DNA of 64,000 bases from the NCBI RefSeq assembly GCF_027922185.1, contig NZ_BSFE01000003.1:372001-436000 (forward strand). The letters run 5' to 3'. Positions 34,013 through 43,256 of this stretch are shown one piece after another. The notes below the pieces were generated by a model. It worked only from the letters and a program-made list of their open reading frames with translations, was not told the origin of the DNA and did not search any database. The position numbers were made by a program, and so were the translations under genes. This DNA is from Maricaulis virginensis. Its GTDB lineage: Bacteria; Pseudomonadota; Alphaproteobacteria; Caulobacterales; Maricaulaceae. The first letter of the stretch is position 1, and every line of letters begins with the position of its first letter.

Positions 34013-36612
34013 GGCTTGGAGGCCTTGCGGCTGCGCTTGCGGCCCGGCTTGCGGGCATTCCCGGCACCGGTGCCGGCGACATTCAGCGCGGCCAGTGCGG
34101 CAAACGGGCTGTCGGCGGGCGGCGGTACCGCCGCGGCCGGTTTCGGCCGGGGGCGGGCCTGGGGACGCCGCTTGCGCCGGTCCCAGCGCTCGCCTTCGGC
34201 CTTCTCCGGATCCGGGCCTTTCTGGATGCGCTTGTAACCCAGCGTGGTCAGCGTGCCGCGCAGATCCTCGACCGAACAGCCCAGCAGCGCCGTCATGTCG
34301 GCGGTCAGCGGAAAGCCGGGTTCCTGATCCGCCGCGCGGGCATCGCGCAGCGTGTCGGCGAGGCGTTCGAGCATGTCGAACCGCACGGCGCGCGGACCGC
34401 AGGGATAGAAGCCGACGGTCGCATAGTCGGCGCGCGAGCGGCCGCGGTCATTGGCGATCGAGGTCAGGCCGGGTGCCGGCAGCCAGCTGATATCGGTCGA
34501 TCCGGCGGCGATCGCCTGCAGGAGGGCGTTCAGCCGTGCCGGGGCCGGTTTCACAAGTTCGGGCACATAGACCATGTGCTCGCCGATCCGCACGCCGACA
34601 GCGCGCAGGGCACGGCGCTCGTCCTGGGTGAGGGCACGCACTTCCTCGGAGATCGTCAGGCGGGCGAGGGCGCCGCCGGCCTCGTGCAGGCGCCAGGCGA
34701 CGCCGCGCGCCGGGCCGGTCAGCTCGTCGGACTGGCCGGCCTCGCGCAGCTTGAACAGCGGCGCCAGAACTGTCTCGATATGCTCGCGCACGCGGGCTTC
34801 CAGCGTCGACTGGGCTGCCGCCTGGGCTTCCGTGGTGCCCAGATCGCCGCCGACCAGCTTGATCGCCGGCTTCAGCGGGCCGGGACCGGGGATCAGCTGG
34901 GCCACGGTCTCGCCGTTCCAGATGATCTGGCCATCATCGGTGAAGGTCAGGTCTGTCATGTCTGTCCTAGCCAGGGCGCCGAGGCGCCGGTTGATTTCGG
35001 GTCGCAACGCTCTGAGCGCCGCGGACTTCAGGGTGCGGGCGGCCAGCTCGCGGCCTTCTGCATCGGGCCTGAAGGTCAGTCCGTCAAGCCGTCCGACGAA
35101 ATGACCCTCAACCGTCACCTCGCCCGTGTGCGATACGCCGGCCAGCAGGTCGCGCTCGTCGCGCAGGCCTTTTACCAGCGCGCTGGTGCGGCGATCGACG
35201 AAGCGTTGCATCAGCCGTTCATGCAGGGCGTCGGACAGGGCGTCCTCGATCTGGCGTGTGCGGCCGCGCCAGTGATCGGGGTCGTGTGTCCAGTCGGCGC
35301 GGTGTGCGGCATAGGCCCAGGTGCGCACATAGGCGAGCCGCGAGGCCAGCGCATCGACATCGCCGGACGTCTTGTTCAGCCGTTCCAGATGACCGGCCAG
35401 CCAGTCGTCGGGCAGGCGATTGCCGGGGCCGGTCAGGTGCAGGTAGATCGATTTCACCAGCCGGGCATGGGCGTCCAGCGTCGCCTTGCGGAAATCCGGC
35501 AGGCGGCAGGCATCCCACAGCCGGCTCACCCCGTCGCGGCCGGTCGCGCGCTCACGCACTTCGCGATCGGCAGCCAGCACGCCCAGGGCCCGCTCGTCCA
35601 TCGCTTCGCCGACCCGCTCCAGCGCCGGGTGGCGCGAAGGTTTGCCGAGCGAGAATTGCAGCGCGTCCAGCGAGCTCTCGTCGAGATCGGGATTGCGCCA
35701 GCGCAGGCGTTCGACGGGTGCGAATGTGTGCGCTTCCACAGCCTCGACGACATCCGGTTCAAAAGGCCGGCAATCGGCGGTTTCGCCGAATGTGCCGTCG
35801 GAGCGGAAGCGGCCGGCCCGGCCGGCGATCTGGCCGAGCTCGGCCGGGGTCAGCCGGCGCCGGCGGCGGCCGTCGAACTTGCGGCTCTCGGCAAAGGCGA
35901 CATGGTCGATATCCATGTTCAGCCCCATGCCGATGGCATCTGTGGCGACGAGGAAGTCCACTTCGCCGGACTGGTAGAGCTCGACCTGGGCGTTGCGGGT
36001 GCGCGGCGACAGACCGCCCATCACGACCGCAGCCCCGCCGCGCCGCCGGCGCAGGAGTTCCGCGATGGCGTAGACCGCCTCGGCCGAGAAGGCGACGACG
36101 GCCGAACGGCGCGGCAGGCGGGTCAGCTTGGCGGGGCCGGAATAGCTCAGCTGTGAGAAGCGCTCGCGATGCTCGGTATCGGCGCGCGGCACGAGTTCGC
36201 GGATCAGCCGGGTCATCGTGCCCGAGCCGAGGATCATGGTCTCTTCGGTGCCGCGGGCGCGCAGGAGGCGGTCGGTGAAGACATGACCGCGCTCCGGATC
36301 GGCAGCCAGCTGCACCTCGTCGATGGCGACGAAGGCGACACGTTTCTCCACCGGCATGGCTTCCGCGGTGCAGATGAAATAGCGCGCCGAGGCCGGCACG
36401 ATCTTTTCCTCGCCGGTAATCAGCGCGACAGCGGCTGGACCCTTGGCTTTTACCACCCGGTCATAGACTTCGCGCGCGAGCAGGCGCAGGGGCAGGCCGA
36501 TCATCCCGGAGGACCGGCCCAGCATCCGCTCGACGGCGAGGTGTGTCTTTCCGGTATTGGTCGGTCCGAGCGCGGCCGTTATCTGGCCGGGACCGTCATT
36601 GCGCGCCAACAT
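34009..36612 (-). CDS. SUV3-type ATP-dependent RNA helicase
   Basis: The 867-residue superfamily 2 helicase has Walker A GPTNTGKT at about residue 16, a DEVQ Walker B, SAT-equivalent GSGTM, and motif VI QIAGRAGRF. The GPTNSGKT-like start and the long C-terminal part match the SUV3 group, known in mitochondria as the RNA degradosome helicase and common in alphaproteobacteria. The C-terminal about 80 residues are a Pro/Arg/Lys-rich tail, likely RNA-binding. It is upstream of and coupled to the S4 gene. Confidence 0.9.
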   Translation of the reverse strand: MLARNDGPGQITAALGPTNTGKTHLAVERMLGRSSGMIGLPLRLLAREVYDRVVKAKGPAAVALITGEEKIVPASARYFICTAEAMPVEKRVAFVAIDEVQLAADPERGHVFTDRLLRARGTEETMILGSGTMTRLIRELVPRADTEHRERFSQLSYSGPAKLTRLPRRSAVVAFSAEAVYAIAELLRRRRGGAAVVMGGLSPRTRNAQVELYQSGEVDFLVATDAIGMGLNMDIDHVAFAESRKFDGRRRRRLTPAELGQIAGRAGRFRSDGTFGETADCRPFEPDVVEAVEAHTFAPVERLRWRNPDLDESSLDALQFSLGKPSRHPALERVGEAMDERALGVLAADREVRERATGRDGVSRLWDACRLPDFRKATLDAHARLVKSIYLHLTGPGNRLPDDWLAGHLERLNKTSGDVDALASRLAYVRTWAYAAHRADWTHDPDHWRGRTRQIEDALSDALHERLMQRFVDRRTSALVKGLRDERDLLAGVSHTGEVTVEGHFVGRLDGLTFRPDAEGRELAARTLKSAALRALRPEINRRLGALARTDMTDLTFTDDGQIIWNGETVAQLIPGPGPLKPAIKLVGGDLGTTEAQAAAQSTLEARVREHIETVLAPLFKLREAGQSDELTGPARGVAWRLHEAGGALARLTISEEVRALTQDERRALRAVGVRIGEHMVYVPELVKPAPARLNALLQAIAAGSTDISWLPAPGLTSIANDRGRSRADYATVGFYPCGPRAVRFDMLERLADTLRDARAADQEPGFPLTADMTALLGCSVEDLRGTLTTLGYKRIQKGPDPEKAEGERWDRRKRRPQARPRPKPAAAVPPPADSPFAALAALNVAGTGAGNARKPGRKRSRKASKP

Positions 36613-36680
36613 GACGCCCCCTCCTTAGGCCGGACGCCGGGGGCAGCGCAAGGCTGCTCACCGGCACCCGGCATGCAGGA

Positions 36681-37493
36681 TCAGCTTTCCTGGATCGAGC
36701 GGGCGGTGATCGTCACCCCGCCAAAGCCGGCGTTCGTCCGGATGCGCACGGGGACATAGAGATCGCCACCATGCACCGGCGCCATCCAGAAGGTGATCGG
36801 ATGGGAGATGGTGTCATCGTCGGGGAATTCATCGGCTTCATAGCCCGAAACCGGTTCGTAATAGGCGTGGCAGATCTGGGCATCGCCCGACCAGGCCCGG
36901 GTGCGGATCCGCTCGGTACCGCCATCCTCGAAGCGCAGATTATAGCGGGCGCGTCCGTCGAATACCGGCAGCTGGCCGTCACACAGCGAATCGCTGCTGG
37001 AGGCAGCGCCCAGCCCGATGGCCAGCAGGGTCGAGAGCGGATCGGCGGCGCCGGCACGCTCCTCTGCCGTCGCCGGCGGTTCGCCCATATTGCCGAAGGG
37101 CGGTTCGATATCCGGCGTCGCGACTCCTTCGGGGAAGTCGATGCCGACCGTGCGGTTCTTCGAGCTGGCATGATTGTAGTGGCTGTAGCGCCAGGGCTGC
37201 AGCCGGGGGCCGAAGCGATAGCCGGACACGCCGGCCTCGATATCCGCATCGGAGAACAGCGCGGCCAGCCCGGCCGTCGTCAGCCGCGCCGAGGCGCTGT
37301 AGTCGTCATTCGCGAACTGGCCGTTCACGACGATATCGGCGACCTGGAAGATCATGACCGAGCCGGAATACTGCACGGTGATGCCCAACGGCCCGCTGCC
37401 TGCAGCGCTGTCTGCTGCATCGTCGGCCGCAAGGACCGGCACGCCGCCGGTCAGGCCCAGCGCCATGGCTCCGATAACCCACGCGTTTTTCAC
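36681..37493 (-). CDS. DUF3108-family exported protein
   Basis: The 270-residue protein has a signal peptide (about 1-22, ending VLAAD) and the DUF3108 beta-barrel-like pattern. The pattern includes ITVQYSGSVMIFQVADIVVNG at the start, YRFGPRLQPWRYSHYN and LYVPVRIRTN at the end. A Cys pair is in SLCDGQ and AQICHAY. GTG 37493 is the start, with GAGGAG 8 bases upstream. The role is unknown; it accompanies rpmB and the helicase in related genomes. Confidence 0.85.
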   Translation of the reverse strand: MKNAWVIGAMALGLTGGVPVLAADDAADSAAGSGPLGITVQYSGSVMIFQVADIVVNGQFANDDYSASARLTTAGLAALFSDADIEAGVSGYRFGPRLQPWRYSHYNHASSKNRTVGIDFPEGVATPDIEPPFGNMGEPPATAEERAGAADPLSTLLAIGLGAASSSDSLCDGQLPVFDGRARYNLRFEDGGTERIRTRAWSGDAQICHAYYEPVSGYEADEFPDDDTISHPITFWMAPVHGGDLYVPVRIRTNAGFGGVTITARSIQES

Positions 37494-37590
37494 TCGAAAC
37501 TCTCCTCGGCTATGCACCGCCGCCAGCTTGACCCCGATATATCAACTGCAATAACCGAACAAAACCGGCTGCAAGATGAACGGTGCAAGC

Positions 37591-37618
37591 TTGACGCCGT
37601 GGCCTGGCTCCTTTATCT
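37591..37618 (+). promoter_or_regulatory. Candidate rpmB promoter
   Basis: TTGACG (37591-37596) and TTATCT (37613-37618) are 16 bp apart, about 65 bp before the rpmB ATG. The -35 matches the alphaproteobacterial housekeeping consensus well. Confidence 0.6.
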
Positions 37619-37682
37619 CGCCCGCTCTCGCACTGGTCGCAAGGCCGGTGCGCACGGATTATTCTATTTGAAAGGTGCGACT

Positions 37683-37967
37683 ATGGCGCGTCGCTGCGAA
37701 CTGACCGGCACGGGCGTGATGACGGGGAACAATGTGTCCCACGCTCAGAACAAGACCCGCCGCCGTTTCCTGCCGAACCTGTGCGATGTCACGCTGGCTT
37801 CGGAAAAGCTGGGTCGTAACTTCAAGCTGCGTATCGCTGCGAAGGCGCTGCGGTCTGTCGACCATGTCGGCGGCCTGGATGCCTTCCTCCTCAAGGCCCG
37901 CGACGAGAGCCTCTCGGACCGCGCCCTGAAGATCAAGCGCGACCTGAAGAAGGCTCTGGCAGCCTGA
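37683..37967 (+). CDS. rpmB: 50S ribosomal protein L28
   Basis: The 94-residue protein starts MARRCELTGTGVMTGNNVSHA and has the conserved NKTRRRFLPNL stretch. Ribosomal L28 sits near the exit region of the 50S subunit. It has its own promoter and a hairpin downstream. It is divergent from the DUF3108 gene. Confidence 0.95.
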   Translation: MARRCELTGTGVMTGNNVSHAQNKTRRRFLPNLCDVTLASEKLGRNFKLRIAAKALRSVDHVGGLDAFLLKARDESLSDRALKIKRDLKKALAA

Positions 37968-37994
37968 GCGCTTCCGGACCTGACCGAATTCGAT

Positions 37995-38024
37995 CAACGC
38001 CCGCTGTTCCTGCAGCGGGCGTTG
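37995..38024 (+). terminator. Hairpin after rpmB
   Basis: CAACGCCCGCTG (37995-38006) is perfectly inverted by CAGCGGGCGTTG (38013-38024) around a 6-base loop. Only a weak TCGT tail follows. The 12-bp stem suggests it ends the rpmB transcript. Confidence 0.7.
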
Positions 38025-38090
38025 TCGTATGCGCGGCATGCCGCTAGCTTCCTCGCGGATTTCGGACGTGAAGATCCGGGGGAGGCCGTC

Positions 38091-39839
38091 ATGACAAACA
38101 GGATTTCCGCAATCGCCGCAGCGTTCGGCGCACTCGCACTGGCCGCCTGCGGCAGCGGCGAGCCCGCCGCCGAGGCGCCGGCCACACCCCGCCCTGCCGA
38201 ACCGGCACCGGATGATGGCGGCATTCCCGCTGCCGACATGGTGTTCTTCGGCGGCCCCATCTACACCGCCGATGATACCCGCCCCATGGTCGAGGCCGTT
38301 GCTGTCCAGGACGGCCGCATCGTCTTCGCCGGACCGCGGGCAGGCGCGAATATCTGGGTGGGACAGGCCACGCGCCTCGTCGATCTGGAGGGCGCCGCGA
38401 TGTATCCGGGCTTTACCGACAGCCATATCCACGTGCTCGGCGTCGGCCAGCGCGAACGCCTGCTCAATCTGGACGATGTGCGCTCGGTCGCCGAACTGGT
38501 CGAGCGCGTCTCCGGCGCCGTCGAGGCGGCCCGGCCGGGCGATGTCGTCTTCGGGCGCGGCTGGATCGAGACACACTGGCCGGAAGGCCGTTTCCCCACG
38601 CGGGACGATCTGGATGCCGTGTCGCCGGACAATCCGGTCGTGCTGGTCCGGGCCGACGGCCACGCGCTGGTCGCCAATTCCGCCGCGCTGGAGGCGGCCG
38701 GGATCGATCGCGATTCGATAGCGCCGGAAGGCGGGGAGATTCTGTTCGGCGAGGCCGGCGAGCCGACCGGCATGCTGATCGACACCGCCATGGGCCCGGC
38801 CCAGGCACTCGTCGCCCAGCCGTCCGGAGCCGAGCGCGCCGACACCTATGCCGAGGGCGCGAACCGTCTCGCCAGCCTGGGCTGGACCGGCGCACACGAC
38901 ATGTCGGTGCCATGGTCCGACGTGGCGATGATCGAGGGTCTCGCCCAAGCGGACCGCCTGCCGATCCGCGTCTATGTCTCGATCAATCCGGAAGGCTATG
39001 CCGATCTGGCGGCCGGCGATGTGCCGCGAGTGGCCGATGACGGCCGCGTCATCACCCGGGCCGTGAAACTCTATATGGACGGCGCCCTGGGCTCGCGCGG
39101 TGCGGCGTTGCTGGAGCCTTATTCCGACCGTCCGGACACATCCGGCCTGCGCATCGCGGAAGCGGACGAGACGACGGGCATGATGACCCAGGCCCTGCGT
39201 GACGGCATCCAGATGAATGTCCACGCCATCGGCGACCGCGGCAATCGCTCGCTGCTCGACTGGGTGGGCGAGGCGCTGGACCAGGTCCCCGCAGAAGAGC
39301 GCGCCCTGGCCGAGCACCGCTGGCGCGACGAGCACAGCCAGATCGTCCACCCGGACGATATCCCCCGCTTTGCCGAACTGGGCGTGATCGCGTCCATGCA
39401 GCCCTCCCACGCGATCGGCGACCTGCATTTCGCCCCGGACCGGCTGGGCGATGCCCGGCTGGAAGGGGCCTATGCCTGGCAGAGCCTGCTGGACGCCGGC
39501 GCACACCTCACCGGCGGATCGGATGCACCGGTCGAGCAGGGCGATCCGCGGATCGAATACTATGCCGCCACGGCACGCGCCGATCTGTCCGGTTTCCAGG
39601 GCGAGAACTGGCATGCCGAGGAAGCCCTGTCGCGCAGCGACGCGCTGAAACTCTTCACGCTGTGGCCGGCCTATGCTTCCTTCCGCGAGGACGAGCTGGG
39701 CTCGATCGCGACCGGCAAGCGGGCCGATTTCACGGTCTTCTCCGCCGACATCATGACCATCCCCGAAGCGGATATCCTCGAGGTGGAACCGGTGATGACG
39801 GTGGTCGAGGGGGAGATTGTCTGGGAGCGCGCGGAGTAG
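38091..39839 (+). CDS. Amidohydrolase-family lipoprotein (YtcJ-like)
   Basis: The 582-residue protein has a lipobox (LALAAC, Cys near 20) and a Pro/Ala-rich linker. The YtcJ-type amidohydrolase domain carries GFTDSHIHV, the metal-binding HxH. Further His are in VHAIGDRGNRSL and DEHSQIVHPDD, and Asp in TGGSDAPVE. It should hydrolyse an amide or related bond in the periplasm or at the outer membrane; the substrate is unknown. Its insertion between rpmB and the phytase-like gene departs from the usual order. Confidence 0.88.
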   Translation: MTNRISAIAAAFGALALAACGSGEPAAEAPATPRPAEPAPDDGGIPAADMVFFGGPIYTADDTRPMVEAVAVQDGRIVFAGPRAGANIWVGQATRLVDLEGAAMYPGFTDSHIHVLGVGQRERLLNLDDVRSVAELVERVSGAVEAARPGDVVFGRGWIETHWPEGRFPTRDDLDAVSPDNPVVLVRADGHALVANSAALEAAGIDRDSIAPEGGEILFGEAGEPTGMLIDTAMGPAQALVAQPSGAERADTYAEGANRLASLGWTGAHDMSVPWSDVAMIEGLAQADRLPIRVYVSINPEGYADLAAGDVPRVADDGRVITRAVKLYMDGALGSRGAALLEPYSDRPDTSGLRIAEADETTGMMTQALRDGIQMNVHAIGDRGNRSLLDWVGEALDQVPAEERALAEHRWRDEHSQIVHPDDIPRFAELGVIASMQPSHAIGDLHFAPDRLGDARLEGAYAWQSLLDAGAHLTGGSDAPVEQGDPRIEYYAATARADLSGFQGENWHAEEALSRSDALKLFTLWPAYASFREDELGSIATGKRADFTVFSADIMTIPEADILEVEPVMTVVEGEIVWERAE

Positions 39840-39853
39840 GCGGCACAAGCGGT

Positions 39854-39990
39854 CCTTCCCCTTGATGGGGAAGGTGTCCCGAAGGGACGGAAGGGGTGAA
39901 TCCCGGTGTTTGCCTTTTCGAAGACCTCGCTCCCACCCCATCCACCACGCCTGCGGCGTGGTCCCCCTTCCCCATCAAGGGGAAGGATGG
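39854..39990. repeat. Intergenic element A, copy 2
   Basis: It has the same ends as the element at 861: CCTTCCCCTTGATGGGGAAGG on the left and CCTTCCCCATCAAGGGGAAGG on the right. It also shares the interior CCCCATCCACCACGCC stretch. It is about 17 bp shorter inside than copy 1. It again lies between convergent genes. Confidence 0.78.
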
Positions 39991-40000
39991 CGGTGTGGCC

Positions 40001-40969
40001 CTACTCTCCCACCGCAAATGCCATCAGCAGGGTGCGCTGGCGGTTGGAGAAATTATCGTCGGAGATGATCAGGACCAGCGTCTCGCCGCCGCGTTCGATC
40101 ACGGCGATGCCCTCGAAATTGTCGACGGGCAGGGGCGGGTCGATCCGGCCGAGCGTTTCCGGCGTGATCGCGGCCGGTGCGCCGGTTTCGGGCACGGGGA
40201 AGGCGATGATGCCGATGCGGTTGCCGGCGGCGCGCGAATAGAAGCGCTCCACGGCGTAGATCGTGCCGTCGTAGGCGGCCATGCCGGTGAGCCCGAAAGA
40301 GGGGCGCGAATGCAGGCTGTAGCGCTGCCAGCCGGTATCGCCGCCCACCCACAGCGCATGACCCAGACCGAGATCGGTCGGGTACTCCACACCCATCACC
40401 AGGCGGCCCTCGTCTGTGAGGGCCAGGGATTCAAGGCCGCGATTGTCCGGCAGGCCGGACAGGGCGTCCGGGATATCCAGCGGTTGCGGCAGAGCCGTGT
40501 CGCGGGCCGACCAGTCCTCGCCCAGCGCATAGGTCAGCACGCGGTGGCGGCGCTCGAAACTCACCGCATAGCGGCCATCGCCCAGCGCCGTGAGGCCCTC
40601 GCTGTCGCCGGAGCGGCCTTCGAAATGACGGCCATCGCTGTCGCGCACGGGTGAGATCGAGAGGTCGCTGAAACCGGTCAGCGTGTTCGTGGCATCGTCC
40701 CAGGCCAGCGCACCGGTAACCCACCAGGCGCTGTCGGAGAGCGCCAGCAGGCGCGTGCCATCGGCCGAGACTTCCAGCGCCGACAGGCCCCCGAAGCGTT
40801 CATCGTCAGATGCCAGGACGAGCCCGCCGCGATAGGCCAGCCGGCCCAGCGCGGCCTGTTCCTCGGGACCGGCCTCCAGCGGCAGGGCGGCCGCCGTCAC
40901 CGGCTGGGCATGGGATGCCGGCTGCAGCGCCAGGAAGAGGACGGCTGCAACAAGACTGAAACGCATCAT
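40001..40969 (-). CDS. Esterase-like activity of phytase family protein
   Basis: The 322-residue exported protein has a signal peptide (about 1-20, ending SHAQ) and a beta-propeller-like repeat pattern. Typical family motifs are FGGLSALEVSADGTRLLALSD, SGDSEGLTAL, NRGLESLAL and VDNFEGIAV. This phytase-like esterase family often lies next to cobT in alphaproteobacteria. Substrate is not known. ATG 40969 is preceded by GAGGAG with a 6-base gap. Confidence 0.86.
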   Translation of the reverse strand: MMRFSLVAAVLFLALQPASHAQPVTAAALPLEAGPEEQAALGRLAYRGGLVLASDDERFGGLSALEVSADGTRLLALSDSAWWVTGALAWDDATNTLTGFSDLSISPVRDSDGRHFEGRSGDSEGLTALGDGRYAVSFERRHRVLTYALGEDWSARDTALPQPLDIPDALSGLPDNRGLESLALTDEGRLVMGVEYPTDLGLGHALWVGGDTGWQRYSLHSRPSFGLTGMAAYDGTIYAVERFYSRAAGNRIGIIAFPVPETGAPAAITPETLGRIDPPLPVDNFEGIAVIERGGETLVLIISDDNFSNRQRTLLMAFAVGE

Positions 40970-40979
40970 GTAAAACTCC

Positions 40980-42890
40980 TCAGCGGCCGCCGGCCAGGGA
41001 GGCCCGGTCGCCGCGTTTGAGACCCGATGTCGCACTCTCGTTCCGGCTGGAGAAGCGGGTCCCCGGACGGCCATCCTCTTCGAACAGGGCCGCCAGCTGG
41101 TCCGTCATGGCCCCGCCGAGCTGTTCGACGTCATTGATGGTAACCGCGCGGCGATACCAGCGTGTGACATCATGGCCGATACCGATCGCCAGCAGTTCGA
41201 TCTCCGAACGGTTCTCGATCAGGGCGATGGTCTCGCGCAGATGGCGTTCCAGATAGCCCGGCGAATTGGCCGACTGGGTGCCGTCATCGACCGGTGCGCC
41301 ATCGGAGATCACCATCATGATGCGGCGTTGCTCCGGCCGGGCGCCCATGCGTTTCCAGGCCCACAACAGGGCTTCGCCGTCGATATTCTCCTTCAGGAGG
41401 CCCTCGCGCATCATCAGGCCCAGATTGGTGCGGGCGCGGCGCCAGGGCGTGTCGGCGGACTTGTAGATGATGTGGCGCAGATCGTTCAGCCGGCCCGGAT
41501 GCGGCGGCTTGCCCTCGGCCAGCCATTGCTCCTTCGAGCGGCCGCCCTTCCAGGCCTTGGTGGTGAAGCCCAGGATCTCCGTCTTCACGCCGACCCGCTC
41601 CAGTGTGCGGGCGAGAATGTCGGCGCAGGCCGCGGCGACCATGATCGGCCGGCCGCGCATCGAGCCGGAATTGTCCAGCAGCAGGGTGACGATCGTGTCG
41701 CGGAATTCGGTATCGCTCTCCTGCTTGTAGGACAGGGGCAGGGTGGGGTCGGCGATGACCCGGGCCAGGCGCGAACCGTCCAGCACGCCCTCCTCGAGGT
41801 CGAACTGCCAGGCGCGTTCCTGCTGCGCCATCAGGCGGCGCTGGAGGCGGTTGGCCAGGCGGCCGACGACCTGGTCGAGCCCTTTGAGGGCATTGTCGAG
41901 ATATTTGCGAAGCCGCTCCAGCTCGTCCGCATCGCACAGATCCTGGGCCTGGATCACCTCGTCGAATTCGCGGGTGAAGACCTTGTAGGCCTTGGCATCG
42001 CCCTCGCCGGAGGGCTGCCAGTTAGGACGCATCGCGGTCTGGGCGGCGCCTTCGTCATCCATGGCGTCGACGCGGGTATCGGCGTCCTCGCCCTCGGCAT
42101 TGATCTCTTCCTCGTCGCCGGCCGTGCCCGAGGCGTCCGGCGTGTCGGGCTGTTCGCCGTCCTTGCCGTCATCCTGCTCGTCCTCGCCGGTACGCTGCTC
42201 GCGGTCGACGCCCTCATCGTCATCGTCCTGGTTTTCCGACTGTTCCGGATCGCCGCCCAGCTCGTCGGCCAGGTCGAGATCCTCGATCACGGTGCGCAGG
42301 AGATCGGCAAAGGCCTGCTGGTCGCCGGCATTGCGCGCCAGGGCGTCGAGCGATTTGCCGGCAACGGTTTCCAGCTGGTCGCGCCACAGTGTCATCAGCC
42401 CGTCGGCTTCCGGCGGGGTCGGACGCCCGGTGATCCGCTCGCGGACCAGCATCGCCACGGCCTCTTCCATCGGCGCGGCCTGACGGTCCTCGACACGCTG
42501 CCAGCCCTTCTGCCGGCAGCGGGCGATGAGGGCGGCATCGAGATTGTTCGCCATGCCGCGCATGTCGCGGGCGCCGAGGCTTTCCACGCGCGCCTGCTCG
42601 GCCGCATGGAAGATGGCGCGCGCCGTCGCGCCGGGCGGCAGGGCGCCGAGATGGGCTGCTTCGTCATGGTGAGCCAGGCGCAGCGCCAGCGCATCGGCGC
42701 GTCCGCGCACGGCCGCTGCGGCCGCTGCCGACGGCTCCGGTCCGGGATTGGGCAGCACGATGCGGCCGCCGGACAGGCCGGCAATCTCGCCGCCATAGCG
42801 GACGTCGAGATCCTTGTCGCCGGCAATGGCGCGGGTTGTGATGGCGAGGGCGCGCTTGAACGCGTCCGGGTCTCTGGGCGGCTGGCTCAT
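40980..42890 (-). CDS. cobT: Cobaltochelatase subunit CobT
   Basis: The 636-residue protein is the vWA-containing subunit of the aerobic cobaltochelatase CobNST, which inserts Co2+ into hydrogenobyrinate diamide. A helical N-terminal domain is followed by a very acidic linker (about 215-290, GDDDDEG-type runs) and a C-terminal vWA domain with MIDAS motif DNSGSMRG near residue 404. The partner cobS is 5.4 kb away, not adjacent as usual; cobN is not in the window. CobST-like pairs may also act as general chaperones. Confidence 0.93.
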   Translation of the reverse strand: MSQPPRDPDAFKRALAITTRAIAGDKDLDVRYGGEIAGLSGGRIVLPNPGPEPSAAAAAAVRGRADALALRLAHHDEAAHLGALPPGATARAIFHAAEQARVESLGARDMRGMANNLDAALIARCRQKGWQRVEDRQAAPMEEAVAMLVRERITGRPTPPEADGLMTLWRDQLETVAGKSLDALARNAGDQQAFADLLRTVIEDLDLADELGGDPEQSENQDDDDEGVDREQRTGEDEQDDGKDGEQPDTPDASGTAGDEEEINAEGEDADTRVDAMDDEGAAQTAMRPNWQPSGEGDAKAYKVFTREFDEVIQAQDLCDADELERLRKYLDNALKGLDQVVGRLANRLQRRLMAQQERAWQFDLEEGVLDGSRLARVIADPTLPLSYKQESDTEFRDTIVTLLLDNSGSMRGRPIMVAAACADILARTLERVGVKTEILGFTTKAWKGGRSKEQWLAEGKPPHPGRLNDLRHIIYKSADTPWRRARTNLGLMMREGLLKENIDGEALLWAWKRMGARPEQRRIMMVISDGAPVDDGTQSANSPGYLERHLRETIALIENRSEIELLAIGIGHDVTRWYRRAVTINDVEQLGGAMTDQLAALFEEDGRPGTRFSSRNESATSGLKRGDRASLAGGR

Positions 42891-43027
42891 AGCTGCAACC
42901 TAATCCATCCGCACGAAATTGCGAGGGCGGCAAAGCGTCCGCCTGCATGGGATTTCAGCGGAACCGGCACGGCCGCCACGCGTTTTAGGAGTACCGGTTG
43001 TTTCACAACCTGAAAGGAGGCCCGGTC

Positions 43028-43252
43028 ATGACCAAGGTTGATTTTGAAAAAGCCCTTCTGGACCCGGCAGGCACGTTCGACGAGCCGGAAGATGTCGTGC
43101 GCAACGACGCCCTCTCGCGCGAACAGAAAAAGGAAATCCTCGAACGCTGGCAGCATGATGCCGAGGAGCTGGTCGTCGCGTCCGGCGAGGGCATGCCCGG
43201 CGGCGGCGAGACCCAGCTGCGCAAGGTCGGCAAGGCGCTGGACGCCGTCTGA
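43028..43252 (+). CDS. Small acidic hypothetical protein
   Basis: The 74-residue protein begins MTKVDFEKALLDPAGTFDEP, with a clear AAGGAGG site upstream. It is helical with a REQKKEILERWQHDAEEL segment and no membrane span. It resembles small proteins common in Caulobacter-like genomes but has no function known to me. It stands alone between cobT and the hydrolase gene, convergent with the latter. Confidence 0.75.
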   Translation: MTKVDFEKALLDPAGTFDEPEDVVRNDALSREQKKEILERWQHDAEELVVASGEGMPGGGETQLRKVGKALDAV

Positions 43253-43256
43253 CGCG

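Noticed and set aside
33991..36156. A 721-codon plus-strand frame opposite the RNA helicase
   Set aside because: It has low-complexity Ala/Gly/Arg composition with no domain; the helicase on the minus strand has all motifs.
36771..37682. Upstream extension of the rpmB frame by about 300 codons
   Set aside because: It lies opposite the DUF3108 gene; L28 begins at 37683 with its conserved first residues.
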